Part shown: piece by piece, positions 11,169 to 21,971 of the stretch
How the letters are laid out: each line of letters begins with the position of its first letter
Position numbering within the stretch: position 1 is the first letter of the stretch
Assembly (NCBI GenBank): GCA_029953675.1
Contig: JAMWBK010000009.1
Coordinates: 1,240,001 to 1,304,000 of the forward strand
Reading direction: 5' to 3'
Source of the DNA: Rhodosorus marinus
Lineage: Eukaryota; Rhodophyta; Stylonematophyceae; Stylonematales; Stylonemataceae
DNA length: 64,000 nucleotides
Made by a program: the position numbers and the translations under genes
Notes under the pieces: model-generated
What the model saw: the letters and a program-made list of their open reading frames with translations, nothing else
The model's database searches: none
Told to the model about the DNA's origin: nothing

Positions 11169-11900
11169 CTATCTACGCTGATCACGCGCGTCCAACAACA
11201 AAGCGGTGTTCGAACGCCAGCGAGTCAGAGACAGCCCGGTGAGGAGGCTGTCAAGACGGCTGGGGGCATTGCGAAAGACACGACGAAGCGGGCGAGAAGC
11301 AACACTGTCGAAAAGACCAAAGCACTCGATGATCAGCGCTACAAACCGATGAGACAGCGACGAGTCCTGAAAGGTTGGAGGAGTCATCACCTCAGCGTAC
11401 TGAGACTCCTTCAGTCTTCGCATTGAACCAGCGGCGGCAGCACCACGACGTAATGGTTAGCTGCGCGTCGGAATGCACTTGCAGGAAGAATCTTTAGAAC
11501 CCAGAATTCCTCGTTCGTCTCAGCCAACAGGGGCAAGGCGGGTTCACAGGCAAAACACCGCTATCAATAGTCTCACGTGGTCAAGCTGTGAAGTAACCGT
11601 CCTTTAGCTGATGTATATGAATATGGGTGCCCTGCAAACAGCGTCGGCGAAGAGGCCTCAGCGAGTCCCACGGCGAGTCCCACGGCGGGGTGTACCCAAA
11701 ACAAAAACGGTTCATACCATCATCTTCAAAACCTGGTGCAGCAGTTCGTGACGACGAATTGCTTCCGGATCTACTGCATTGCGGCAATCATAGCTACCAG
11801 AGGGGACCCCACACAACCCAAGTTCGCAGTCAACAACCTTCACCTGAGCCCCATCGGCCGGTGCCCGCAAAGTGGGACAGACAAGATGTCCCACGGAATG
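11169..11900 (-). mobile_element. Decayed non-LTR retroelement C-terminal fragment
   Basis: Read on the minus strand, 11712-11894 contains RNAVDPEAIRRHELLHQVL, like the Cys/His-plus-RRHxxLR region after the reverse transcriptase domain in many protist and algal non-LTR elements. At 11169-11423 lies LSHRFVALIIECFGLFDSV followed by an Arg-rich helix. The latter aligns with the fragment at 19774-19968 (AHRLVPLVIACFGFMDSV), on the opposite strand. Stops and frame changes separate the two blocks, so the copy is dead. Its 5' portion, including the polymerase core, is not present here. The family is assigned by resemblance only. Confidence 0.45.
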
Positions 11901-12119
11901 TTCCTAAGGACAGCTTGTCGTGAGTGCCCCATCGGACAGCCTGGCGTTTAAAAAGTTTTTGTTATTGAGTAATTTCAAGTGGACGACAATGGAACTTTGG
12001 AAACTCTTTGTCCAATCAGAGCGCGCGGATCAGAGTTTTGTACTAATGCATACTAGTCCTCGAATAAACTGACTTGTTAGTTATAAAATTGAGGTAATAT
12101 TCGAATAGTACGTAGTAGT

Positions 12120-12288
12120 ACTTATTAGGGTTTTCTTGTGTGGTTGGTTTTTAGGGGTTTGGCGATACGTTGCAGATTGACATAAAAGGACTAGTGTGTG
12201 CGACGGATTGGGGGGATGTGAGGAGGTGAATCGGGGCGGTTAAGATTGAAGTAGCCGAGTGTGGTGATCCGATTTTTTGACGTTAGTT
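12120..12288 (+). promoter_or_regulatory. G/T-rich leader of the GH13 gene
   Basis: A G/T-dominated stretch on the coding strand immediately before the ATG at 12289, matching the composition upstream of beta-amylase, LC8 and the OB-fold gene. Confidence 0.4.
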
Positions 12289-14955
12289 ATGGGTTTAGGT
12301 TGTGAAGTACGTGATAATGGTCAGGTTTCGTTCACCGTTTGGGCGCCGCACTGCACGTCGGTTGTGCTGGAGTTTGCCCGAGGCCCCGACGCGGTGCAGT
12401 TCGGCGAGATGGATGTTAGCCGGACTGAAGGTATGGATGAAAGGATATGGCGTCCTTTTTATTGCGTTGCTCAAGTTTTTTTTTTATAGATCTGAAGCGA
12501 TTCGCTCTCTTGCCGGCTACCGGGTCTCAGATGGGGGGTTTTGGTCCGTGACGGCCGGAAAGGAGGTTAAGCTAGGCGATCTCTACAGATTTCGTATGGA
12601 AACTGAAGGTGGTACGGAATGCTTCTACAGAAGGGACCCGTATGCCAGATATACACAGGGCGGAGACTCGAAATGGTGCGTGATAACTGACAGGGGAGAG
12701 TCGTTTGCTTGGACCGACTGGGAACCACGACCTTTCGACGAAAACGTTATCTACGAAATGCACATAGGCTCGTTTACAAAGGAGGGGACACTTGAGGCCG
12801 CTATCAAAAAGCTCGACCACGTCGCTGGGCTCGGGTTCACTGCACTCGAACTCATGCCAATGGCTGAGTTTTCGCACGCAACCGAGTCGTGGGGATACAA
12901 TCCAAGACAGCTCCTCGCAATGTAAGTCAATAGTACCTTATGGTATGGGGTTTCCATTTGAGTAACTAACGGGGTGATGGCATGCTTTGACACGACAGTC
13001 ATCCGGAGTACGGTTCCCCGGATATGATGAGAAAGTTTGTCAATCGCGCTCACGAACTTAAAATGGGAGTGATCATTGACGTAGTCCTTCACCATGGATC
13101 AGTTGATGGGAACGAGCTTTGGGATTACGACGGGTGGTCACACGAGGGTGGAATTTACCACGAGCGAGCCGGTGACACTCCATGGGGCAAACAGTTTGCA
13201 TTTTGGAAGACCGAGGTCGGCACAAACCCTCATCCCCAATCACATGTACTACGCGTGCACTATGGCGATAGAAAGGGTGCCCATATCGGTGTTGGTCAGT
13301 CCCAAGGAGGTTGACTGTCCCCTGATGATATGTTCCAATCTGTCTTTTGTGCTAACAGGTTATGGATATGCTCCGCGCAGCCTGCTCTTTGTGGCTCGGT
13401 TCAGAGTACAAATGCGACGGGCTGAGGTTTGATTCAGTGAACGATCTACCACCCCACGTGGTAACAAATCTTACCTGGGCAATGCATGAGCAACATCCTG
13501 GAAGAATCTTGACGGCGGAGGTTACCCCTGAAAATCCTCAAGCTCTGCACGATTATGGCCTTGATTCCTTGTGGGTCCACAGCGGATACTTTGACATCAT
13601 GTACGGTTTGAGGAACACCATGGTGCCTAGCGAAATTATCTTCAACTCATCAACGTTCGTTCTTAATGTTGAATCTTCCAGACAACAGCATAGGGCGCTT
13701 GGCAGAGGCCATCATGGAGGAGGCGACTGGGCAGGTACAGACTCAAGACCTCTTGGACAGTATACATACTGTGATCCTCAGCTATTTTCCTGAACAAGTA
13801 GTTCCTTTTTCCAACTCGCGCTCCCGTTTACCTTTCATCAGAGGGTTGGAACTTGCCCCGATTGAGGACAGTCATGGCCCTTCACTACGGCTTCGAAAGT
13901 CCAACGCAGTGCGTCAAGTATATTCTAGGATCTCATGATCAGGTTGGATGTTCCCACGGTGGAGGTCACTACGAAGACTACAAGATGATCGGGGGACAGC
14001 ACAGATACGCTGCAGATCAGTTTGGTAAGCAAAGCCGATTGACGACCTCTCCCAGGGCTGTTCGCTTAACTTGAGTTGTTTCTTCCGGCGAATGATCAGG
14101 AGGCGGCCGAGCAGATACTGGGGCGGTGAATGCCGTTCGGCTGTGGTAGGCTCATTGAATTCACTCGTTTGACTTGGTATTGCACAAGCTGTTTCCAATT
14201 TGAAGTAGCTTGGTGGTTGGTGGTTTCATAGTATCTTGGTTTTCGTTATAATGAACTTTCTCCCTCGTTCGGATGCTATTGCCGCCTTTGACACATGCCT
14301 AGGTATGGAGCCAACATTGGAGCAAGTGGTCTGGTGATGATGTTTATGGGCTCGGAGTGGCACCAGCATGGCTGGTGGAATCCTGACGAGCATCACGGAC
14401 TTGACTGGAGTCTAGGTGAGGACGACGTCGGAAAGAAAATGTGCAGCCTTGTTCAAGACGCAAACGCGCTTCGTGAGAAGTACGTCTGCCTGCGTAAGGG
14501 TGGTGTGCGCATCTTGGTAAGTGCCAACAGTCTTGAGTGGAGCTCAAGTTCAGCTCTTCTGACAAATTCGACCTCTTCTACCCTCTCCCTTCAGCATGAG
14601 GACCGGGCGAACGGCATTATGGCTAGCGAAAGGACGTTCGATACTGAACGCATCGTGATCATTGTAAACGCTGGACAGGGTGGGTTCGTGGGCGGCGACT
14701 ACGGTATATGGGTTGAGTACGTTGGTCCTACCACTATGGTCATACCGCCGGTGGAGTATCATTATAGTTTATCTGAGCGTGCAATCGTTTCCCATGACCA
14801 GGTACGGTAGGTTTGAGCAAATCTTCAGCACGCAGGATCCTAAATATTCTGGATGGGACGATTGTCCCAGCAACACTGAAGACATCGTTGAATATGACGG
14901 AAAGATCCATCTGCGTATCCCACATCAGTGCACATTGTTCTTGTTGCAGAAATAG
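12289..14955 (+). CDS. GH13 1,4-alpha-glucan branching enzyme-like protein
   Basis: Ten exons close in frame to 599 residues: 12289-12430, 12498-12921, 12999-13215, 13359-13605, 13682-13734, 13844-14024, 14100-14145, 14303-14516, 14595-14716 and 14802-14955. A carbohydrate-binding N-terminal domain (VSFTVWAPH) precedes the GH13 barrel. Barrel landmarks: VIYEMHIGSFTKEGTLEAAI, LELMPMAEF, region I DVVLHH, region II CDGLRFDSV with the nucleophile Asp, region III ILTAEVTPE with the acid Glu, and region IV LGSHDQVGC with the third Asp. FMGSEWHQHGWWNPDE and HGLDW follow, as in bacterial-type branching enzymes and related trehalohydrolases. The usual region I Asn is His. Expected role: making alpha-1,6 branches in storage glucan; a hydrolytic or transferase activity is possible. 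No targeting peptide is visible. The donor of exon 3 (GTCGGC) and that of exon 4 (GTTTGA) are weak but are the in-frame choices. Confidence 0.9.
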
Positions 14956-15151
14956 TCTGTCTACTTCTGGAGAACAAAACGATTCGACATTTGGTGACTG
15001 TACCGGAGTACAAGCGATCGTGAGAACACTGTCCTCATCCGCAGTGCGAGTTCTACCTCGAGGCTTTTCTATTCTGGTTGTTGTGTTGTAAATTACTGTA
15101 GTTTATATATCTATGTGTATGAACCCGGTACGATGCAATAAGGGATAAAAG

Positions 15152-16344
15152 TCAGTCAATGTTCATGGCTTTTGTGAACCACCGCAGCCAGTTCAAGTCC
15201 ACAAAGCTTTGGTTAATGTCTTCGATGAGACCGTCGATAGGCTCGTTATTAACTTCGACATAGAACATTTGGGGCCAATATTTGCCTGTCACTAGCACCC
15301 TCTTCTTCGTAGGGTCGTACGCAAGTCCGTTCAACACGTCCGGTCTGACCTTGGGAGCGACGCTGCTTTGGACAAGCAGTCCTCTCAAATCAATCCATCG
15401 GTTAACAGATCCCGTCGTCGCGTCTATAACAGCGAGAACATCTGACATCCAAACATTGGCCCAAAGTTCGCCTTGAAAACGGTTTTTGCAATTGGAATGG
15501 CTTCGCGTGAGATGGCTCTACCAGTAAACGGCGCACAATTCGCAGAGCGGCGGAGGGCGCGGGGGACGAGGGAGCAAGGGTAGTCTACACGTACCCTCAA
15601 TGAACTGAATATCATTCAGTAGCTTGATGGGTCGCGTTCCATCCGTTACCGCCATTGAGCGGATAGGGCGCAGTGTAGTGGCGTCGAGGATCCGGATGAT
15701 TTCAGTCCCATCAGTAAGAAACAGCAGATTATCGCTGTCATCAGTGGTTATGCCCCATCCGTCTCCTTCGAATTCCCAGGTATCTATTTCCTTCAAAGTC
15801 TGCCGATCTCTGATGAAGCCAACTCCTGATCTCCAGGTTAGCTGAAGAACGTGCCCTCTGCTAATGGTCACACCTTCCCCAAACCTCCTATTTCGACCAA
15901 AAATTCCAAAAAGTCGAAAGCTTTTGAGAGAACAGTTTGGATCGCAGAATGCGAGACATCCAGAATGATAACAAACGGATGTCATACGCGGACAGCAAAT
16001 GAGCTGCATTTGTGAAAACGAGGACACCCAAAAAGGCTACGATTCCATGTCCAGGAAGTAGTGTAGTAGTTTTGGAACACGAGCACCTACTTGTACTCCA
16101 ATGCTTCTCTTTGCAAGATCTCACCGCTATCTGGATCAAGCCTTCGAATTTCGCTCTCACCATGCATACCTGTAGACTCAAAGAGATCGCCGTTGTCGTC
16201 GAACGCCAACCCTTGCGTAAACGCGAAGCAGTCATGGTCGATCCGATCCACTACCTTAACCTTGAACACGGGAGTTCGAGTTGACATTCCCACTCGGGTC
16301 TGTCGCCTCGTACTTAGACTGACCATCTCCACAAAGCCAACCAT
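15152..16344 (-). CDS. Glutaminyl-peptide cyclotransferase, plant/bacterial type
   Basis: Converts N-terminal Gln of peptides to pyroglutamate. Exons 16091-16344, 15595-15887 and 15471-15152 join exactly in frame to 288 residues. The five-bladed propeller family (Glu_cyclase_2) is seen in FTQGLAFDDNGDLFESTGM, RRFGEGVTISRGHVLQLTW, GDGWGITTD, LLFLTDGTEIIRILD, LNDIQFIEGELWANVWMSD and VLNGLAYDPTKKRVLVTGK. It is unrelated to the zinc-dependent animal enzyme. The substrate peptides are normally in the secretory pathway, but no clear signal peptide is seen in MVGFVEMVSLSTRRQTRVG; an upstream exon carrying one may be missing. It is convergent with the GH13 gene, with about 200 bp between stop codons. 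Confidence 0.92.
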
Positions 16345-16596
16345 TCTCGTAGAAAGATCTGAGCTGAACTAGTCAGCCCGGTGGTCCGGTTCTTCAACCC
16401 CGGTTATCCAGCAGGAGCTCGCTTTGCCTGTCCCAAGCGCACTCTTCAGCGTCAGGAAGCGTTGAGGACGGAGCGCCTTTTGGAAACCCGAAGCTCTGGA
16501 GAAGCACTGCAGAGATTTCCTAGTTAGAGATTTCCTAGTTAACCCTGTCTTCCATCTCCAACGGGAAAGGTCAAGCATCAACTTCGAACGGAAAAG

Positions 16597-17292
16597 CTAG
16601 TCAGCATGGTCGTCGTCCCCGCGGTTCTTCGATGTGAAGTCTGCTGCTTTCCTTTCGTGAGAGGGAAACACAAACGGAACCCTGTCGAGCTTGGTTCGAT
16701 TGCCAAGTCTTCCACGTGGACAATACGGAAGTGGAAAATGACTTTTGCAGCGGTTGAATCTTCTTAAAAGATGCTGCCCGTGGATGTTGTGCGACGCTTC
16801 CCCGTTCAGCTTTGGGCGAAGGAAGACATGAAGGTATGGAGGTATTGAAATAAAAACGACCTCGGGTGTCATACCTGAGACGCTGTAGAGAAGGCTCTTG
16901 GCAGAAGCAACTGGATTTGTGTGCGTCCAACTGGTAGGGGTGTACACCGCAACCCCCAGTGGAAGTGGGCCAAGTGAATCAAGCAGCAGAAAAATTTTCT
17001 GTCTTGATTCTCTCATTTTCTTATTTATCAAGGAGGTTGCGAAGAGCGAAATCCAGGAATCTTTCGTTGTCCTCGTTTCCGGGCTTTTTTTGCTGGACGC
17101 TGGAGCGAACGTTCTCAAACAGAAGGGCGGTACGTGAAGGTTGAGAACTCCTAGTTTCGCCAAGACAATGAACCCAATTCCACTGTCCCCTTCCACGTTG
17201 AAACGGCTTGGCGCGAAGGGGTTTTCTTCCAGCACCGGGTTTTGTGGTTCCCTGCTCGTGAGATTGCGCTCTTCGTCTCTATGTATTAACAA
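16597..17292 (-). CDS. Unrecognised ORF, 231 codons
   Basis: An uninterrupted minus-strand frame ending at 16597. Composition is mixed, with one hydrophobic stretch (about residues 100-120, KIFLLLDSLGPLPLGVAVY). I recognise no domain. Competing frames exist on both strands (16601-16930 minus, 16898-17137 plus), and a putative acceptor and donor could break it, so a real gene here may use only part of this frame. Confidence 0.25.
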   Translation of the reverse strand: MLIHRDEERNLTSREPQNPVLEENPFAPSRFNVEGDSGIGFIVLAKLGVLNLHVPPFCLRTFAPASSKKSPETRTTKDSWISLFATSLINKKMRESRQKIFLLLDSLGPLPLGVAVYTPTSWTHTNPVASAKSLLYSVSGMTPEVVFISIPPYLHVFLRPKLNGEASHNIHGQHLLRRFNRCKSHFPLPYCPRGRLGNRTKLDRVPFVFPSHERKAADFTSKNRGDDDHAD

Positions 17293-17299
17293 AAGAGCT

Positions 17300-17990
17300 C
17301 ACTGATCGAACGTTTCCAAGGGAATTTGACTCGTTCGTTGAGGTGTAGTGAAGCAGATAGATAAAGCAGTCACTGTGTTTGCAGCTAAGGTTCTGTCAGT
17401 GTTCTCATCGTGGGTCTGCTTTGAGTAAAAGCTCGTCCTTGGGGAGCCCTCCGGCGTTTGCCTTTGGATGTCGACTTTTTTCGGTCACCTGTCGCGAGCC
17501 GGTGTGGGCAATGGTGTGCGAGAGGGTTTCTGGACTTGCAGAAATGGATCAAAGGGGATGGGAAACGGTGCAATCGAATCTGTGGGTAGATATAATACGA
17601 AGAGAAAGGGGAGCCCTGAATTGTGCTTGTTGCAGGCATCGTCTTCTATGTGATAGGAACAGAACGCGTTCGATGACTGCGGTGTATCTGGAGCTAATAA
17701 TTAGGGTTTATGGACGCCTGCAGAAGAAATCGTATCTTGACAGCGGTGCGGAATTAGGATATCCAATAACATAGGACCGTGTTGAGAGGGATTCTCCATG
17801 TTGAGCACCACAATTCCGGTGCGCCGCAGAGAGCAAATCAAAAACAGTTTGTCGGATTTCCCGCAACAGCGGTGATGAATCCCCGAACACCTTAAGAATT
17901 GCAGTACTCAATCGTACAGAAATCCAACAATGTCGAAACGATCAGCTCTCCCTCTTGTTGAATGCTCAGACGACCATTTCTGCTGCATGT
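17300..17990. other. Unassigned stretch
   Basis: A 131-codon plus-strand frame (17379-17774) rich in Arg, Cys and Leu crosses this region but matches nothing I know and has no splice-supported extension. I make no gene call. Confidence 0.4.
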
Positions 17991-18017
17991 GAGTGGATCC
18001 CGCCTAAGTTCAGGTGC

Positions 18018-19060
18018 AGCTATATACATGAGTGCGGCAAATCTCCTGTTTCCAAGGATTCAGATCGACCATCAGTCCTCTCCTGCCACACAACAATTCT
18101 TTCCTCTTCCGCGGCATTGAGCAGATCACTCCCCAGAACAAGCTCATCGATATCTATCCTGTCTCGGCACAAGGCTTATTCCACCTCTGCGCCCATCGAA
18201 CCATTGTGTAACTCGATCTTCAAATATCTCTTCAATACACGGTTGTTTTCCCATTCTGTAGCCTTGGAAGAGTCGCCTGTTTCTGCTCCTGTTGCATTGA
18301 ACGGATTACTCCCTCGTTCACTTGCATCATCAACCCTCGGCGCGTGCGAAGCGACTAGTGCATCTTGACGCTGACCATCATTGGCGATGCTCCTCCGAAT
18401 GTGGACTTCATCATAGTGCATGTTGCGCATGACTCCAGCCTTAAAAGGTTTTACCGCATGCGCGACTGACTATTTTCTGATGAATTTTCTCGTGCACTTC
18501 AAAATTCCACTTCGTCTTCAAAGTTCTCGCACAAATTCTGGAAGGAAAGAGGCAACTTTTTTCCTCGTGTTGTAAAGACAAGTCCCGCTTTTAAATTTCT
18601 TCCCGCATGCTATCCCATTGAAGGTTTTGTCACATCTATGCCTAACGTTCCCAGGGACCTCTGCAGTGACCGGAGGATCTATGTTGGGCGCCTGATAATC
18701 CGGCTTCATCCCAACCCTGTCTACCAGTGCCATCCTCAACCGGAGGATCTATTTCGGGGCACAGGAGATTATCTGAATCCCGTACTTCGGCTTCATCCCA
18801 ACCCTGTCCACCAGTGTCAACCTCGACCGGAGGATCTATTTCGTGTCTATGAAGACTTCGGCTTGATCCCAACCCTATCCACCAGTACCACCCTCGACCG
18901 GGGGATCTATTTCGTGCCAATGAAGAATCTCTGAATCCCGTACTTCGGCTTCATCCCCGCCCTGTCCACCAGTGCCATCCTCGACCGGAGGATCTATTTC
19001 GTGCCAATGAAGAATCTCTGAATCCCATAATTCGGGCTTCATCGCAATCCTGTCCACCAT
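18018..19060 (-). pseudogene. Decayed or spliced C2H2 zinc-finger gene with minisatellite
   Basis: On the minus strand, fragments in different frames read RHRCDKTFNGIACGKKFKSG, NFEVHEKIHQK and RACGKTF, which are pieces of C2H2 fingers (Cys-x-CGKxF and HxxIH), with stops and frameshifts between them. Downstream, an acidic stretch (IDIDELVLGSDLLNAAEEER) resembles the acidic tail of the intact zinc-finger gene at 29578. Upstream, an open frame from 19060 (MVDRIAMKPELWDSEIL) contains the repeated element HEIDPPVE from the minisatellite and is preceded by a G/T-rich leader. Either this is a dead zinc-finger gene or introns hide the joins. I could not find a fully in-phase model, so pseudogene is preferred. 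Confidence 0.4.
18670..19060. repeat. Minisatellite with alternating 70/71 and 87-bp units
   Basis: The core ccggaggatctattt recurs at 18670, 18740, 18827, 18898 and 18985, giving spacings of 70, 87, 71 and 87. The longer units contain an extra 17-nt segment (like aatctctgaatcccgta). The unit also carries cggcttcatcccaaccctgt and ccaccagtg. The higher-order period is thus about 157. The 87-bp units keep reading frame; the 70 and 71-bp units do not. Confidence 0.85.
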
Positions 19061-19157
19061 CCCCCATATTATTGATAGCTTACAATCCCAAAACCCCTTC
19101 TAGCGTCAAAGTCCACCACACGCACCCCTTCTCCTCCCCTCTCAGATACGAATCACT

Positions 19158-19540
19158 CTACAGGAAAGACGACCACGGCGGTATCTCAGTACTTATAATG
19201 TAGACCCTTACCAACTGCAAAGATTCTACGTAATTCAACAATTTCTTCTCAACATATGATGCCTCAATGATGTTCCAATTATGCATCATTTCTTGGCTCT
19301 GCTTGACGGTAGAGGGCCGGCTACAAGGGGTATATACAATGACAAAAGAACAAATGAAGGTTTTGGGCTGCGGGGGAGCAAAGGGGGGGTGGATGACTTC
19401 TGCGCATTGCGTCCCACAAAATATTGGGACAAGGGCAATCAAATCTGAAATAAAACTTTCCTGAAAATTTTTACTATACCCGTTTTTTTGCCAGAAAGGT
19501 TGTTTTTTTTGTTTTTTTGGGGGGGGGAATTTTGAACATA
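19158..19540. other. Spacer between minisatellite and retroelement fragment
   Basis: A 129-codon minus frame (19158-19547) covers it but has no recognisable domain. T and G homopolymers near 19484-19530 sit at the 5' border of the retroelement fragment. Confidence 0.35.
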
Positions 19541-19545
19541 TTCTC

Positions 19546-19968
19546 ATGCATTTACAGCAAGCCGGTCTTGAAATTGAACGTGAGAAGCCCCTGCCTGTCG
19601 CAGACTACGAGAATGATGAACGCCGCGTGGCTGACCTCGTGGTCACCTGTGACGATAGCGGCCGTACGACGTACGTTGATCTTGCCGTTCCTAATCTTCA
19701 GGCTAGTCGCTATTTGCGTGGATTCGCCGCTGCCAATATGAGACGTCGCAAAGAGTTGAAATAGGCAGGGGCCTTGTCTTGCCCAGACATTCGTGCTTCG
19801 GCTCTAGCTCATCGCCTGGTACCTCTGGTCATTGCGTGCTTTGGGTTTATGGATTCCGTTGGTTTTCGTTGGCTTCGGGAATTGTTCCGCGAACGCCCTG
19901 ACCGTCTGTCCTCGTTGTTTAGCCGTTTTAAGTTTCTTGCTGTGGCGTATGAACGAGCGCTGCTTTGA
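19546..19968 (+). mobile_element. Retroelement C-terminal fragment with an in-frame stop
   Basis: A frame of 72 codons reads QQAGLEIEREKPLPVADYEN, then RVADLVVTCDDSGRTTYVDL and an Arg/Lys-rich end. After one in-frame TAG (19762-19764) it continues in the same frame to 19968 with AHRLVPLVIACFGFMDSVGF. This order (acidic DxxV segment, V-D-hydrophobic strand, basic helix, then FVPLVxExFG-like block) is what follows the reverse transcriptase domain in many non-LTR elements of protists and resembles an endonuclease-like domain. The polymerase part is absent. The copy is therefore truncated at its 5' side and carries a nonsense change. Related sequence sits at 11169-11423 on the other strand. Confidence 0.5.
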
Positions 19969-20144
19969 TGTTGGAGGCGCGCGATCTTCGCCGCGCCTAG
20001 CCTTTTTTTCCCCTCGGGGTTTTTTCCTTTCAGCCTCCGATTAAATGAATTCATTCAATGCCCTCGATTTGGCCGGAGCATACTGGGTATTGAAATGTGG
20101 TCGGAGGAAGGCACCCGGGGCCCGGAAGGGGTGGCGATCAGGCC

Positions 20145-20177
20145 ATAACGTGGACGTAACGTGGACATAACGTGGAG
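20145..20177 (+). repeat. Three 11-bp tandem units
   Basis: Units ataacgtggac, gtaacgtggac and ataacgtggag follow directly one after another. Their role is unknown. Confidence 0.85.
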
Positions 20178-20179
20178 GA

Positions 20180-21960
20180 GATCTGTGTTGGGAGGAGGGA
20201 AAGGGTCAGAACTTTTTGTTGCGTGAGCAAAGCTAAGGAGTTTCTCGGTGACGATGATGATGACGATGAGCAGGTAGGTCCGGGGTTGCACTCAGCTGCC
20301 AGGCTACGGTTACATATTCTTCTCATACCGGCACACATTGCTACAAGTCAGTCCCAAGTTGAAATGATCGAGAATCGTATCATGTAGGGGCTGCTTTGCC
20401 AAAAAAATTTAATAGCGACTAGCTTGCACAGCTTGGCCCTAAAAACAATGTCCCAGCTCTTTCCTGAGTGGTTCGACATGTCTGATCTTCTTCCCCTCAA
20501 AAAAAAATGTACAATCCACGCACCTGGAGATTTTCATCCCCTACTTCCCTCAAGACACAAACTGTTCTTTCATTAATCGATTAATATGTTACAATTTATG
20601 GCAAACAGAGAACTGGCCAAAAGTAGCATTTCGAGTATATAGCTCTTATTAGTTTTGGTAGCTAATATACAAAACTATGAATTCATATACATTCTAGGCG
20701 CTTGTTGATTTATCAATAAGCTGAAATAAATAGAAACAAAGTTTCCCTATTTCCCATAGAATCTTCGCCTTAGTAAGGGTTTAGAAGGAGCTGTGAAAAC
20801 TCAACCTCAATATTTGAATAGCATAATATTTTAGAATATTTATTCCCCCGACACAACTTGCTCTCCTAAAATAATTGAAAAACCATCATTGATCTCGAGT
20901 AGAAATCAACCAATTGGACTTTTAACTTCGCAATTGTGCTTAATCCCTTAATAATTGGAATTCTCCATTTTTTCCGAAGTATCGTATCTCCACTGTTTTT
21001 TTAAAATAATTACTTTATTGTGTGGAGGACCTGAATCCAAGTCATTTGTTTTTAATAATTTATAGACGATAATCTTTTCTTCGTGCATGCATGCCTTTGA
21101 AATTTTCTGGAAATTTTTGGGAGATGGAGTTCAGCCCCAATATTTGGAGGTTGTTTTTTTTGTTGTTGTATTGTTGACCAACATGTACTGCATAAAACTG
21201 AAAAACAAAAACTAATATGAAGACCCCCGCAAACACTCCGCCCCCTCCCCCACCCCCCAACGATTCCTTCCACAATGTGATGACCCCTAGAGCTGTACTA
21301 TTCAATAAATATCACACATTAAAGCATCTCGACAAACTATTATCCAATGAATATCACGTATTTCCACCCTCGTTCGACTGGTTTTCAATTGTTGGGAAAA
21401 GGTGTTTTTACAATCATCGAACGGTATTTCTTGTAGGAGTATAGGCTACACTATAATGACAAAGTTACTCCTTTGAAGGGTTTTCAGTTGTTGGGAAAGG
21501 TGTTTTTACAATCCGTGCACGGTATTCCTTGTTGGATTAGATTGTAGGCTACTATAATGACAAAGTTAAGCTAAATAATGCTTAATACTCTCTATATTAA
21601 GAAACAAAAGTTTACTACAACATTGGAGCTATATTTCTGAAAACAAAATATTTTGTATGACAAGAATTGATGAATTGTACTAAAACATGAATCCATGAAC
21701 GGTCTGGAATACTGAGTAACTTACCGAGAATCGGGTATTTTTACCATTAGGTACGGGTACTCCGCAGAATTGTGGGGTAAGAGGCCCATATTTCTTCTCT
21801 CATGTGCTATATTACGAATATCGTTCGCAAAGTTTTGAACTGTATTGAACCAGTCATTTGCAAAGGTTTTAGTAAAGGACTTGTGTACTAATGAAGTACT
21901 CACGGGTGTTGCTGGCCTTGGGTTGCGGATTGATGAAGAAGAGCTGCGCTTTAGATGACG
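20180..21960. other. AT-rich spacer
   Basis: Long AT-rich stretch without coding potential apart from short frames. It holds the 100-bp tandem duplication listed separately and a C run near 21235. The minus-strand 60-codon frame at 21721-21903 is unassigned. Confidence 0.5.
21380..21568. repeat. Imperfect tandem duplication, about 100 bp
   Basis: Copy 1 (21380-21467) and copy 2 (21479-21568) share ggttttcaattgttgggaaa, ggtgtttttacaat, acggtattt and ataatgacaaagtta with a few substitutions and small indels. It lies in non-coding AT-rich DNA. Confidence 0.85.
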
Positions 21961-21971
21961 AAATCGGATGA

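Noticed and set aside
16680-16710. T-arm-like hairpin cttggttcgattgccaag
   Set aside because: The loop is one base too long and no anticodon or D-arm lies at tRNA spacing.
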